Below, in pieces: positions 42,461 through 51,683 of a DNA stretch of 64,000 nt. Location of the stretch: the NCBI RefSeq assembly GCF_009829325.1, contig NZ_VUOS01000003.1, forward strand, positions 1 through 64,000, read 5' to 3'. The stretch's first letter is position 1. The number at the start of each line of letters is the position of its first letter. This stretch comes from Nocardia sp. CY41 (lineage in GTDB: Bacteria; Actinomycetota; Actinomycetes; Mycobacteriales; Mycobacteriaceae). A program made the translations under genes and the position numbers. Below the pieces are notes generated by a model. That model was not told the origin of the DNA, ran no database searches, and worked only from the letters and a program-made list of their open reading frames with translations.

Positions 42461-43987
42461 CCGAACGCTGCCATGACTGAAAAGACCGATGTAGTACTCA
42501 TCGGTGCCGGCATCATGAGTGCCACTCTCGGCGCGCTGCTGCGGCAGCTGCAGCCGGAGTGGTCGATCTCCCTGTTCGAGCGGCTCGACGCCGCTGCCGC
42601 GGAGAGCAGCGATCCGTGGAACAACGCGGGCACCGGGCACTCCGCGCTCTGCGAGTTGAACTACAGCCCGCAGCTACCGGACGGCTCGGTGGACATCACC
42701 AAGGCCGTCGACATCAACGAGCGGTTCCAGGTCTCCCGTCAGTTCTGGTCCTACGGCGTGGAGAACGGCATCCTCCGCGATCCGTCCGCCTTCATCAACC
42801 CGATCCCGCACGTCAGCTTCGTGCACGGCGCCGACAACGTGGAGTACCTGCGCAAGCGGTACGAAGCGCTGGCGCCGCACCCGCTGTTCGAGGGCATGCA
42901 GTTCATCGACAGCCCCGACGAGTTCACCCGAAGGTTGCCGCTGATGGCACGCGGGCGCGACTTCGCCGACCCGATCGCGCTGAACTGGACCGACGGCGGC
43001 ACCGACATCGATTTCGGCTCCCTCACCCAGGAGCTGCTGGCCTACCTCGGCGCCTCCGGCGCGGACCTGGCCTTCGGGCACGAGGTGCGCGATCTGTCCA
43101 AGCAGTCCGACGGCTCGTGGCTGGTCACCGTGCGCAACGTGCGCACCCGGGAGACGCGCAGGCTGATCAGCAAGTTCGTCTTCGTCGGCGCGGGCGGCGG
43201 CGCGCTGCCGCTGCTGCAGAAGGCCGGCATCAAGGAGGCGAGGGGATTCGGCGGGTTCCCGGTCAGCGGTCAGTTCTTCCGCTGCGTCAACCCGGCGCTG
43301 ATCCAGCAGCACGAGGCCAAGGTGTACGGCAAGGCCGCGGTCGGCGCCCCGCCGATGTCGGTTCCGCACCTGGACACCCGCGTGATCAAGGGCAAGCCGG
43401 GCCTGCTGTTCGGCCCGTACGCGGGCTGGACGCCGAAGTTCCTCAAGGACGGCAAGAACACCGACCTGTTCAAGTCGGTGCGGCCGAACAACATCTTCTC
43501 GCTGCTCGGCGTCGGCGTCACCGAGCTCGGTTTGACCAAGTACCTGGTCAGCGAGCTGCTGAAGTCCGAGGCGGGCAAGGTCGTCACGCTGTCGGAGTTC
43601 ATTCCGCGCGCCGAGGCCAAGGATTGGGAGCTGATCACCGCGGGCCAGCGCGTGCAGGTCATCCGGCGCAAGGGCGTGGGCGGCGTGCTCGAGTTCGGCA
43701 CCGCCGTGATCGCCGCTCAGGACGGCACGATCGCCGGTCTGCTCGGCGCCTCCCCGGGCGCGTCCACCTGCGTCACCGCGATGCTGGACGTCCTGCAGCG
43801 GTGCTTCCCCCAGGAGTACGCGGAGTGGACGCCGAAGCTCAAGGAGATGGTGCCCTCGCTGGGCGTGAAGCTCTCCGAAGACCCGGCGCTGTTCCACGAA
43901 GTGTGGGATTGGACCTCCAAGGCGCTGAACCTCGTCGACGGCGGCGACAACACGCCGAAGCACGCCGGGGTCGCGGCGAACGCCTAG
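42461..43987 (+). CDS. mqo: Malate:quinone oxidoreductase
   Basis: The protein is about 505 residues long, as usual for the family. [20 protein letters not shown] is the FAD dinucleotide site, and [45 protein letters not shown] and [14 protein letters not shown] are family blocks. It oxidises malate to oxaloacetate at the membrane and passes electrons to menaquinone. GTG 42461 has AAGGAAG 11 bases upstream; ATG 42473 (MTEKTDVVL) is an alternative. Confidence 0.95.
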   Translation, partial: PNAAMTEKTDVVLIGAGIMSATLGALLRQLQPEWSISLFERLDAAAAESSDPWNNAGTGHSALCELNYSPQLPDGSVDITKAVDINERFQVSRQFWSYGVENGILRDPSAFINPIPHVSFVHGADNVEYLRKRYEALAPHPLFEGMQFIDSPDEFTRRLPLMARGRDFADPIALNWTDGGTDIDFGSLTQELLAYLGASGADLAFGHEVRDLSKQSDGSWLVTVRNVRTRETRRLISKFVFVGAGGGALPLLQKAGIKEARGFGGFPVSGQFFRCVNPALIQQHEAKVYGKAAVGAPPMSVPHLDTRVIKGKPGLLFGPYAGWTPKFLKDGKNTDLFKSVRPNNIFSLLGVGVTELGLTKYLVSELLKSEAGKVVTLSEFIPRAEAKDWELITAGQRVQVIRRKGVGGVLEFGTAVIAAQDGTIAGLLGASPGASTCVTAMLDVLQRCFPQEYAEWTPKLKEMVPSLGVKLSEDPALFHEVWDWTSKALNLVDGGDNTPKHAGVAANA

Positions 43988-44006
43988 GGTGTGATAGCAA
44001 GGCGCG

Positions 44007-44456
44007 ATGATGTCAACGGTTGTTCTCAAACGTTCATGGGCGCAGGATCTCGATACCGCGACGCTCTACCAGCTGTTGAAACTTCGCGTCGAAGTCTTCG
44101 TCGTCGAGCAGAAGTGCGCGTACCCCGAGCTGGACGGGAAGGACCTGCTTCCCGAGACGCGGCACTTCTGGCTCGATGACGAGGGCGAGGTCATCGCCAC
44201 GTTGCGGCTGTGCGAGGAGCACCAGGACGGTGTGAAAAGTTTCCGCATCGGCAGGCTCTGTACCGCGGTGCCCGCCCGCGGGCACGGCTACACCACGCGA
44301 CTGCTGCAGGCGGCGCTGGCCGAGGTCGGCTCGGCGACGGTGCGGCTGAGCGCCCAGAGCTACCTGATCGACCTGTACACCAAGCACGGCTTCAAGGTCG
44401 ACGGCGAAGAATTCGACGAGGACGGCATCGCACACGTGCCGATGCGCCGGGGTTGA
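44007..44456 (+). CDS. GNAT acetyltransferase, ElaA type
   Basis: The 149-residue protein has the ElaA features: LYQLLKLRVEVFVVEQKCAY (R-x-x-V-F-V-V-E-Q), LDGKDLLPETRHFWL, then IGRLCTAVPARGHGYTTRLL (acetyl-CoA loop R-G-x-G-Y/x-T), and AQSYLIDLYTKHGFKVDGEE. It lies 19 bases behind mqo and is co-transcribed. The acceptor is unknown. A hairpin terminator follows. Confidence 0.92.
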   Translation: MMSTVVLKRSWAQDLDTATLYQLLKLRVEVFVVEQKCAYPELDGKDLLPETRHFWLDDEGEVIATLRLCEEHQDGVKSFRIGRLCTAVPARGHGYTTRLLQAALAEVGSATVRLSAQSYLIDLYTKHGFKVDGEEFDEDGIAHVPMRRG

Positions 44457-44481
44457 TTCCCAGCGCCTGCGGCGCTGGGAA
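44457..44481 (+). terminator. Hairpin terminator behind the mqo-GNAT unit
   Basis: TTCCCAGCGCC pairs perfectly with GGCGCTGGGAA over a three-base loop. It starts directly after the GNAT stop. Confidence 0.7.
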
Positions 44482-44539
44482 CGGCGGATGCTCGGTCTCG
44501 CTTCGCTCGAAAGACGCGAGCGAGGTGAGCCGAGCGCGT

Positions 44540-44692
44540 CGGGTCCGTGAATGCACTGCTTCGAACGGTGCACCGAATCCGTGACCGGGACCGGCGCAAC
44601 CCCGGCTGCCGTGCCGGTTCGCGTGAGTACGCATCGGTTCTGAATCGAAGGGCACTGTCGGGCCGATGCGGCCGCGCGCTTAGAGTTGGGGC
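44540..44692 (+). promoter_or_regulatory. Structured leader of the chelatase-cobO-cobB group (possible cobalamin riboswitch relic)
   Basis: The stretch around 44560-44630 reads CGAACGGTGCACCGAATCC, then GACCGGGACCGGCGCAAC. This recalls the cobalamin riboswitch core (GGTG-x-GAATCC ... CCCGCxAC), but the spacing is not right and the B12 box is not evident. I list it as a structured leader only. Confidence 0.25.
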
Positions 44693-46702
44693 GTGTCCGT
44701 GTCCCATGCCGAAACAGTGCCGACGTCCGACCAGCACAGCCGAACGCTTTCCGGTTCGGACGGTGAGGCGGGATTCCCCTTCTCGGCGGTGGTCGGGCAG
44801 GAACGGCTGCAGCTGGCGCTGATCCTCTGCGCGGTGCATCCCGGCATCGGCGGCGTGCTGGTGCGCGGTGAGAAGGGCACCGCGAAGTCGACCGTGGTGC
44901 GCGCGCTGGCGCAACTACTGCCACCGGTGGTCGACGAGACCGGCGCGCGGCCCGCCCGCTTGGTGGAGCTGCCGGTCGGCGCCACCGAGGATCGTGTGGT
45001 CGGCTCGCTGGACCTGGAGCGTGTGCTGCGGGACGGGGAGCAGGCGTTCCGTCCGGGCTTGCTGGCCGCCGCGCATCACGGCGTGCTGTACGTCGACGAG
45101 GTCAACCTGTTGCACGACCATCTGGTGGACGTGCTGCTGGACGCCGCGGCGATGGGCCGGGTGCACATCGAGCGCGATGGTGTGTCGCACTCGCACCCGG
45201 CGCGTTTCGTGCTGGTGGGCACGATGAATCCGGAAGAGGGCGAGTTGCGTCCGCAGCTGCTGGACCGGTTCGGGCTGACCGTGGACGTGGCCGCCTCCCG
45301 GGACGTGGACGTCCGCATGGCGGTGGTGCGCCGCAGGCTGGACTACGAGGCCGACCCGGCCGGGTTCGCCGCGCGGTACGCCGCGGCGGACCACGCGGTG
45401 GCCGAGCAGATCCTCGCCGCCCGCGACCGGCTGGGCCGGGTGACGCTCGACGACGTGGAATTGCGCCGGATCGCGGCGCTGTGCGCCTCGTTCGACGTCG
45501 ACGGCATGCGCGCGGACCTGGTCGTGGCGCGCACCGCGACCGCCCATGCCGCCTGGCGCGGCGGCGACGCGGTGACCGAGGCCGACGTGCGGGTGGCCGC
45601 CGAGCTGGCGCTGCCGCATCGGCGCAGGCGGGATCCGTTCGACGAGCCCGGCATCAGCGAAGAACAGCTCGACGACGCCATGCGCGATGCCGCCGACCAG
45701 GCACGACGCGAGGAGACGTCCACGCCGAGCGGTACGTCCGAGCCGGACGGCACGCCTCGGGACGCCGGGGACCCCGACGGTGCTTCCGGCGACGACACGG
45801 ACGGCCCCGACGACCCGTCGCCGCCCGACGGTCCGGGTGGCGGGCATTCGCGGGAAGGCCGCAGTGGCGCACCGGTTTCCGCTGGTGCGCGGACACCGCG
45901 CTGGGAGGTGCCCGGCGTCGGTGAAGGCGCTCCGGGACGCCGCTCCCGCGCGGAATCACGGCACGGTCGCGTGGTGCGTTCCAGCACGAACACCTCCTCG
46001 GGCCTGCACCTGCTCGGGACCGTGTTCGCGGCCGCGCCGCATCAGCGTTCCCGCGGACGCGGCGACGGGCCGTTGCTGCTGTCCGCCGACGACCTTCGCG
46101 GCGCGTATCGCGAAGGGCGGGAGGGCAATCTGATCGTCTTCGTCGTCGACGCGTCCGGATCGATGGCCGCCCGCGACCGGTTGTCCGCCGTCACCGGAGC
46201 GGTGGTCGCGCTGCTGCGCGACGCCTATCAGCGCCGGGACAAGGTCGCCGTGGTCACCGTGCGTGGCGCGGACGCCGAACTCGCGCTGCCGCCCACCTCG
46301 TCGGTCGACATCGCGGTGCGCCGACTGTCCGGAATGCGCACGGGCGGGAAGACGCCGCTGGCCGCGGGCCTGCTGAAGGCGCGGGAGGTGGTGCTGCGGG
46401 AGCGCGTGCGCGATCCGCGCCGCAGGCCGATGCTGGTGCTGCTCACCGACGGTCGCGCCACGGGCGGCGTCGACCCGGTTCCCCGCGCCCGTGCCGCTGC
46501 CCGTCTGCTCGCCCGAGACGCCGTGACCGCGATCGTGGTCGACTGCGAACGCGGCATGATCCGGCTCGGACTGGCCGCGGATCTGGCGCGTGACCTGCGC
46601 GGGGGATACCTGCGATTGGCCGAGTTGACCGGCGATTCGGTGGCCGACGTCGTTCGCGCGAGTTCGGGAGGCCCGGGCGGCACGTCGGTGCGGGCGGCCT
46701 GA
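44693..46702 (+). CDS. Fused ChlI/ChlD magnesium-chelatase-like subunit (probable cobalt chelatase)
   Basis: The 669-residue protein has an AAA+ part: [20 protein letters not shown] (Walker A, about 59-78), [18 protein letters not shown] (Walker B) and [20 protein letters not shown] (sensor). A Pro/Asp-rich linker (about 330-410) follows. The C-terminal von Willebrand A domain has [16 protein letters not shown] (metal site D-x-S-x-S) and a later TPLAAGLL. Actinomycetes without chlorophyll use this fusion with CobN to insert cobalt in corrin synthesis. Position before cobO and cobB supports this. The GTG 44693 has no ribosome site and may be leaderless. Confidence 0.88.
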   Translation: MSVSHAETVPTSDQHSRTLSGSDGEAGFPFSAVVGQERLQLALILCAVHPGIGGVLVRGEKGTAKSTVVRALAQLLPPVVDETGARPARLVELPVGATEDRVVGSLDLERVLRDGEQAFRPGLLAAAHHGVLYVDEVNLLHDHLVDVLLDAAAMGRVHIERDGVSHSHPARFVLVGTMNPEEGELRPQLLDRFGLTVDVAASRDVDVRMAVVRRRLDYEADPAGFAARYAAADHAVAEQILAARDRLGRVTLDDVELRRIAALCASFDVDGMRADLVVARTATAHAAWRGGDAVTEADVRVAAELALPHRRRRDPFDEPGISEEQLDDAMRDAADQARREETSTPSGTSEPDGTPRDAGDPDGASGDDTDGPDDPSPPDGPGGGHSREGRSGAPVSAGARTPRWEVPGVGEGAPGRRSRAESRHGRVVRSSTNTSSGLHLLGTVFAAAPHQRSRGRGDGPLLLSADDLRGAYREGREGNLIVFVVDASGSMAARDRLSAVTGAVVALLRDAYQRRDKVAVVTVRGADAELALPPTSSVDIAVRRLSGMRTGGKTPLAAGLLKAREVVLRERVRDPRRRPMLVLLTDGRATGGVDPVPRARAAARLLARDAVTAIVVDCERGMIRLGLAADLARDLRGGYLRLAELTGDSVADVVRASSGGPGGTSVRAA

Positions 46703-46724
46703 CTTTCCAGAATAAGGAGATTCG

Positions 46725-47339
46725 ATGCCCAAGGGCGTTCCGGAAACTGTTCCCGACGACGGGTTGACCACGCGGCAGCGGCGCAATCAGCCCGTGCTCG
46801 CCGTGCACACCGGGCCGGGCAAGGGCAAGTCGACGGCCGCGTTCGGGATGGCGCTGCGGGCCTGGAACCAAGGTTTCGACGTGGCGGTGTTCCAATTCGT
46901 GAAGAGCGCCAAGTGGAAGGTCGGGGAGGAAGCCGCCTTCCGCGCCCTCGGCGCGCTGCACGAGCAGACCGGCGCGGGCGGCCCGGTCGAATGGCACAAA
47001 ATGGGCGAGGGCTGGTCGTGGACCCGCAAGCAGGGCACCGAGCAGGACCACGCGGCGGCCGCTCTGGCCGGCTGGCAGGAGATCGCCCGCCGCCTGCGGG
47101 CCGAACAGCACCGCTTCTACGTCCTCGACGAATTCACCTACCCCCTCAAATGGGGCTGGGTGGACGTGGCGGAGGTCGTCGCCGCGCTCCGCGACCGCCC
47201 CGGCAACCAACACGTCGTCATCACCGGCCGCGACGCACCCGCAGCCCTCCTGGACGCCGCCGACCTCGTCACCGAAATGACGAAACTCAAGCACCCCATG
47301 GACGCGGGCCGCAAAGGCCAACGAGGCATCGAATGGTGA
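46725..47339 (+). CDS. cobO: Cob(I)yrinic acid a,c-diamide adenosyltransferase
   Basis: The 204-residue protein contains LAVHTGPGKGKSTAAFGMAL (P-loop, about 26-45), FVKSAKWKVGEE and FYVLDEFTYPLKWGWVD. It adds the adenosyl group to cobalt, from ATP. Length and all CobO blocks are normal. AAGGAG lies 6 bases before the ATG, 22 bases behind the chelatase gene. Confidence 0.95.
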   Translation: MPKGVPETVPDDGLTTRQRRNQPVLAVHTGPGKGKSTAAFGMALRAWNQGFDVAVFQFVKSAKWKVGEEAAFRALGALHEQTGAGGPVEWHKMGEGWSWTRKQGTEQDHAAAALAGWQEIARRLRAEQHRFYVLDEFTYPLKWGWVDVAEVVAALRDRPGNQHVVITGRDAPAALLDAADLVTEMTKLKHPMDAGRKGQRGIEW

Positions 47340-47346
47340 CTCCGGT

Positions 47347-47401
47347 GAGTGGCACATCCTTGCGGCGAATCGCGCGAGGCCCACACGATGGTGTGCCACT
47401 C
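47347..47401 (+). other. Long-loop inverted repeat between cobO and cobB
   Basis: GAGTGGCACA (47347-47356) pairs perfectly with TGTGCCACTC (47392-47401) across a 35-base loop. It fills nearly all the space between cobO and cobB and may uncouple expression or be a processing site. Confidence 0.45.
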
Positions 47402-47418
47402 GCGCCGCGGGGGCGGGG

Positions 47419-48819
47419 ATGAGGGCCGTGGTGGTGGCGGCGCCGGCGTCGGGGAGTGGGAAGACGACGGTGGCCACGGGGTTGGTGGGGGCGTTGCGAC
47501 GGGTCGGGCATCGGGTGGCGCCGTTCAAGGTGGGGCCCGATTACATCGATCCGGGGTATCACGGGCTGGCGGCGGGGCGGCCGGGGAGAAATCTGGATCC
47601 GGTGCTGGTGGGGGCGCAGCGGGTGGTGCCGTTGTACCGGCACGGTGCGCAGGGGTGCGACCTCGCTGTGGTCGAGGGCGTGATGGGGCTGTTCGACGGC
47701 CGGATCGAGCAAGACCACTCCGGTCCGGTGGCCGAGGGGTCGACGGCACAGGTGGCTGCCCTGCTGGGGGCGCCGGTCGTGCTGGTGGTGGATGCGCGGG
47801 GGCACAGCCAGAGCCTGGCGGCGCTGCTGCACGGATTCGCCACCTTCGACAGCGGCGTCCGGCTCGGGGGTGTGATCCTCAACCGGGTCGGCAGCGAACG
47901 GCACGACCAGGTGTTGCGCGCCGCCTGCGATCGCGTCGGCCTGCCCGTGCTCGGATCGTTGCCGCGGATGGCCGACCTCGAGGTGCCGTCCCGGCATCTC
48001 GGCCTGATCCCCGCCGTGGAACACGGTGCCGCCGCGACGGCGGCGGTGGCGGCGATGACCGATCTCGTCGCCGCGCACGTGGACCTGCCCGCCATCGCGG
48101 CACTCGCGCGCTCGTCGGTCACCGGACCGGCGTGGGATCCGGCCGAAGCCGTGCGTGGTCTCGAAGGGGCCGGGGAGATATCCGCCGGGGAGGAGCCGCT
48201 GATCGCCGTCGCGGGTGGCCCCGCGTTCACGTTCGGCTATGCCGAGCATCGGGAGCTGTTGGTGGCGGCGGGGGCGCGGGTGGTCGTGTTCGATCCGCTG
48301 CACGACGAATTGCCTACCGGGACAGCGGGCTTGGTGCTACCGGGTGGCTTTCCCGAGGAACACGCCGCGGAGCTGGCCGCCAATTCCGGCCTGTTGCGGG
48401 CAGTGGCCGAAGCCGCACGGCACGGGATGCCGGTGCACGCGGAATGCGCCGGGCTGCTGTATCTGACCCGCTCGCTGGACGGGCATCCGATGGCCGGGGT
48501 GGTGGAGGCCGACGCCGCGTTCGGGCCGCGCCTGACCCTCGGTTACCGGGACGCCGTCGCGCTGGCCGACTCGCCGTTGTGGCGGGCCGGGGAACGGGTC
48601 CGCGGTCACGAATTCCACCGCACATGCCTGGTGTCCGCGCCGCCACGAAGCCCGGCGTGGGGCTGGCTCGGCAGCGCGGGAGAGCGCGTGCGGGAGGGCG
48701 CGCTGAGCGGCAACGTGCACGCCTCGTACCTGCACACCCACCCGGCGGGGAATCCCGAGGCGGTGGTGCGATTCGGCACGGCGGCAGCGCGGTTCGCGAG
48801 CTCTCGTGCCCTCGGCTGA
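47419..48819 (+). CDS. cobB: Cobyrinic acid a,c-diamide synthase
   Basis: The 466-residue protein has VVVAAPASGSGKTTVATGLV (ATP site), FKVGPDYIDPGYH, VEGVMGLFDG, and in its glutamine amidotransferase half LVLPGGFPEEHAAELAAN, HAECAGLLYLTRSL (Cys) and SYLHTHPAGNP (His). It amidates the a and c carboxylates of (hydrogeno)byrinic or cobyrinic acid. The overlap of its 3' end with cobE by 14 bases shows an operon. Confidence 0.95.
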   Translation: MRAVVVAAPASGSGKTTVATGLVGALRRVGHRVAPFKVGPDYIDPGYHGLAAGRPGRNLDPVLVGAQRVVPLYRHGAQGCDLAVVEGVMGLFDGRIEQDHSGPVAEGSTAQVAALLGAPVVLVVDARGHSQSLAALLHGFATFDSGVRLGGVILNRVGSERHDQVLRAACDRVGLPVLGSLPRMADLEVPSRHLGLIPAVEHGAAATAAVAAMTDLVAAHVDLPAIAALARSSVTGPAWDPAEAVRGLEGAGEISAGEEPLIAVAGGPAFTFGYAEHRELLVAAGARVVVFDPLHDELPTGTAGLVLPGGFPEEHAAELAANSGLLRAVAEAARHGMPVHAECAGLLYLTRSLDGHPMAGVVEADAAFGPRLTLGYRDAVALADSPLWRAGERVRGHEFHRTCLVSAPPRSPAWGWLGSAGERVREGALSGNVHASYLHTHPAGNPEAVVRFGTAAARFASSRALG

Positions 48820-49174
48820 GGTCGTCGTCGGCATCGGCCTGCGACGGGGCACGTCGGCCGAGACGATCCGCGCCGCACTGCGCGAGGGCGTCGCAGATCA
48901 CCGGATCGCGGGCCTGGCCACCATCGCGCGGCGCCGGGCCGAACCCGGACTGCTCGCTGTCGCTGCGGACCTTCAGGTCCCGCTGCGGTCTTTCTCCGCC
49001 GAGGAACTGTCGGTCGTCGCGGTGCCCAACCCGGGAGACCGGACCCGAACGGCCGTCGGCACGGCGAGCGTCGCGGAGGCCGCGGCGCTGCTTGCCACCG
49101 GCGGCGGGCCGCTGGTGCTGCCCAAGCGCGTGGTGCACGGCGTGGTGCTCGCGGCCGCACTGTACCGGCGGTAG
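48806..49174 (+). CDS. cobE: CobE/CbiG-C-terminal-like cobalamin protein
   Basis: The 122-residue protein has VVVGIGLRRGTSAETIRAAL, then IAGLATIARRRAEPGLLAVA, VPLRSFSAEELSVVAVPNP and VAEAAALLATGGGPLVLPKR. These are the blocks of CobE, homologous to the C-terminal domain of CbiG. It may bind and hand over a corrin intermediate. The start GTG lies inside the end of cobB. Confidence 0.88.
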   Translation: MPSAEVVVGIGLRRGTSAETIRAALREGVADHRIAGLATIARRRAEPGLLAVAADLQVPLRSFSAEELSVVAVPNPGDRTRTAVGTASVAEAAALLATGGGPLVLPKRVVHGVVLAAALYRR

Positions 49175-49215
49175 CGCCGGATCGGACGAGGCGCGCCGCG
49201 GTACGGGCGGTTGTG

Positions 49216-50313
49216 TCAAGGTGCGACCGAGCCCCAGTCGGCGAACCCGGTGGGATCGTGGCGGCCGATGCTGGCGTGTTCGAACAGGCCCCAGCCTTCG
49301 GCGTCGCCGCAGCGGGCCCGGGCGACGTGGTCGATCACGCCGTATGGGGTGCGGGCGACGATGGCCGGGTCGGTGAGGTCGTAGCGGCCCGAGGACGACC
49401 AGTCGCGGCCCTTCCACTGGCCGTGCTGCCAATCGGGATCGCCGCCGTAGCCACAGCCGACGTGCAGCGGGACGCCGATGCCCGGCGTGATCTCGATCTC
49501 CAGGGGCTTGCCGTCCGGCGTGGTCAGTTCCAGTCGCGCACCGATCGGCAGCCGGGTGCCGGACCGGTAGTCGATCGAGATCCGAGGCCAGCCGAGCTGT
49601 TCGGTGCGTCCGTCGGGCCAGATCCGGGTCGCGTCGTTGAGCGTGCGCCTGCCGTCCGGCTCCTCCTGCACGATGACGACGACGGCGAATTCCTCGAAAC
49701 GCAGCGGCACGTACAGCCACCAGAATCCGCCCGAGGGCTCGGCGGCCGCGCGGCCCGGCGGCTCGGTCTCGCCGACCGGGCGGATGCCCCACGAGCGGTC
49801 CCTGGTCCCGGTCCACACCGCCGGGTCGACCGCGATGTCGTCACCGTCGATGTGCAGCGTCCCCGCCCACGAGCCGACCTGCGCGAACCGGGAAGCATCG
49901 ATGATCGGCCGGTTGCCCGCGAGGATGAGATGCGGTTGCTCCTGCACGGCGGGGAAGGCGCCGGTCCAGGTGAGGTCGAAGCCGAGGTCGTCGTGGTCGC
50001 AGACCACCCGGATGCGCCGCAGCGGCTCCAGCACCTCGACCCGGTAGCCGCCGACGCGCTGGTCGAGGCTCCGGTCGCCGAGCGCGTCGGAGAAGCGCAC
50101 CGCGCGCACCGTGTCGCCGCGGCGCACGGCGGCGTAGGCGTCGGTCACCCCGAGGTTGGGGTACACGCCGAGACCGGTGATGAGGAAGGTGCCGCCGTCA
50201 CGGTCGTGGGCGTTGAAGTAGCTGCGGTCGTAGAAGTTGCGGTCGCTGGATGCCACACGGGCCAGCGAAAGCGGGGTCTGATGGATGGGGTACTCGTCCA
50301 AAGGCGCAGGCAT
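49216..50313 (-). CDS. Lipocalin-like DUF7064/CrtC-type protein
   Basis: The 365-residue protein begins MPAPLDEYPIHQTPLSLARV and has SSDRNFYDRSYFNAHDRDGG, FLITGLGVYPNLGVTDAYAA, WAGTLHIDGDDIAVDP, and TRDRSWGIRPVGE. The layout is that of two lipocalin-like barrels, as in hydroxyneurosporene synthase-like proteins. Its stop-side neighbours are convergent; upstream it is coupled to the phosphotransferase gene by near overlap. The pair is known in mycolata, but the substrate is not. ATG 50325 is an alternative start. Confidence 0.75.
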   Translation of the reverse strand: MPAPLDEYPIHQTPLSLARVASSDRNFYDRSYFNAHDRDGGTFLITGLGVYPNLGVTDAYAAVRRGDTVRAVRFSDALGDRSLDQRVGGYRVEVLEPLRRIRVVCDHDDLGFDLTWTGAFPAVQEQPHLILAGNRPIIDASRFAQVGSWAGTLHIDGDDIAVDPAVWTGTRDRSWGIRPVGETEPPGRAAAEPSGGFWWLYVPLRFEEFAVVVIVQEEPDGRRTLNDATRIWPDGRTEQLGWPRISIDYRSGTRLPIGARLELTTPDGKPLEIEITPGIGVPLHVGCGYGGDPDWQHGQWKGRDWSSSGRYDLTDPAIVARTPYGVIDHVARARCGDAEGWGLFEHASIGRHDPTGFADWGSVAP

Positions 50314-50315
50314 GG

Positions 50316-51446
50316 TCAGTCCCATTCGTAGGTTCCGTCGAGCAGCGCTTCCAGGCTTGCCCGGTGCATGACGTAGTCGTCGCGATCCCGCGTGTCGGTG
50401 TCCTCGCCGAAGTGGATCATCCTGCGCTTGATCCGTGCCATCACGATCGCGTGCCGCAACGCGGCGTAGACGATGTAGAAGTCGAGATCGCGCACCGTAT
50501 GACCGGTCAGCGCTTCGTATTTCGACACCACGTCGTCGCGGCGCAGGAAATCCGGGAGCCCGGGCTGGCCGAATCGGGTGGCCAGGTCCTGGAAGAACCG
50601 GTGGATGAAGATCACCCAGCCGAGGTCGAGTTCACGCGGCGCGAGCGCGGCCATCTCCCAGTCCAGCACCGCCACCGGGTCGAAGTCACGGTAGATGATG
50701 TTGCCGGGGCGGGCGTCGCCCCAGCTGAGCACGTCCGGACCCGGATCGGCGGGCCAGTGCTCGTCCAGCCACGCGAAACTCCGCTCGATCAGCGGGATCT
50801 CGAAGCCGTCGTCGGCGAGCGCCCAGCGGTACCACGAGCGCTGCGCCTCGACGTGCCTGCGCAGCGATTCGCCGGGTCCGTTCAGCATCGGGAACAGGGC
50901 CGCGGGGTCGGGGATGCCGTGGATTCTGGCGATCACCTCGACGGTGTTGTGTGTGAGCCGCAGACGTTCGGCGGGATCGGCGTCGAACAGCCAGCCGACG
51001 AACACGTACGGCGGGTTGTCGGTCGGTATCCGTCCCTCGACGCGGCGCATCACGAAGAACGGCGCGCCCAGCGGCTTCTCGTCGTTCTCCAGCCAGCACA
51101 AGCCCGGCACCGGCACGTCGGTCGCCGCGGCCACGCCCGCCATCACCTGGTACTGGGTGGCCAGGTCGTAGGTCTCGAAGACCGGGAACGACCCGGCATC
51201 GGGCGCCATCCGCGCGACGAACGCCCCGCGTTCCGTGTGCCCCCCGGCGCTCCACTCGGCATCGAACAGGATCGACGTGCTGGACATGCCCCCGGACTGC
51301 GGACGGGACAGATCGGAGATCCGGGGCAGGTCGTCCGACTCGACTCTCGTCCGTAGCCAGCGCGCCAGGTCCCCGGCGAGCGTCTCCAGGTCGCGTTCGC
51401 TGACGGTCAGCTGCTGTCGCTGTGCCGGGTCCGGATCGTCGGCCAT
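50316..51446 (-). CDS. APH/ACAD10-like phosphotransferase
   Basis: The 376-residue protein has RPQSGGMSSTSILFDAEW (nucleotide loop), PFFVMRRVEGRIP, LSWGDARPGNIIYRDFDPVA (catalytic H/W-G-D-x-R-x-x-N) and LDWEMAALAPRELDLGW (D-W-E metal site). This is the kinase-like family near ACAD10/11, which phosphorylates hydroxyacyl-CoAs or other hydroxyls. CAGGAGG is before the ATG. It forms an operon with the gene at 49216. Confidence 0.88.
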   Translation of the reverse strand: MADDPDPAQRQQLTVSERDLETLAGDLARWLRTRVESDDLPRISDLSRPQSGGMSSTSILFDAEWSAGGHTERGAFVARMAPDAGSFPVFETYDLATQYQVMAGVAAATDVPVPGLCWLENDEKPLGAPFFVMRRVEGRIPTDNPPYVFVGWLFDADPAERLRLTHNTVEVIARIHGIPDPAALFPMLNGPGESLRRHVEAQRSWYRWALADDGFEIPLIERSFAWLDEHWPADPGPDVLSWGDARPGNIIYRDFDPVAVLDWEMAALAPRELDLGWVIFIHRFFQDLATRFGQPGLPDFLRRDDVVSKYEALTGHTVRDLDFYIVYAALRHAIVMARIKRRMIHFGEDTDTRDRDDYVMHRASLEALLDGTYEWD

Positions 51447-51683
51447 CTTGTCCTCCTGACACGTGCTGCCCGGGGTGCACCGCGCGGGTGCGCCGGGATA
51501 CGCGACTGTAACGCGTTCTAGTTCTCGGTGGGCCGGAACCGCGAACGAATTCCGGCACGCACGGTGGGGCGGGCACGTAGGCCGAAAGAAGGATCCGGAA
51601 ATCCAGGGTTTTCCCGGAGGTCATCCCATGACCTGGTCGGATACCTTCGGCTCGCGAAAGTGTCGGCCGACGAGGAGGGCGAT

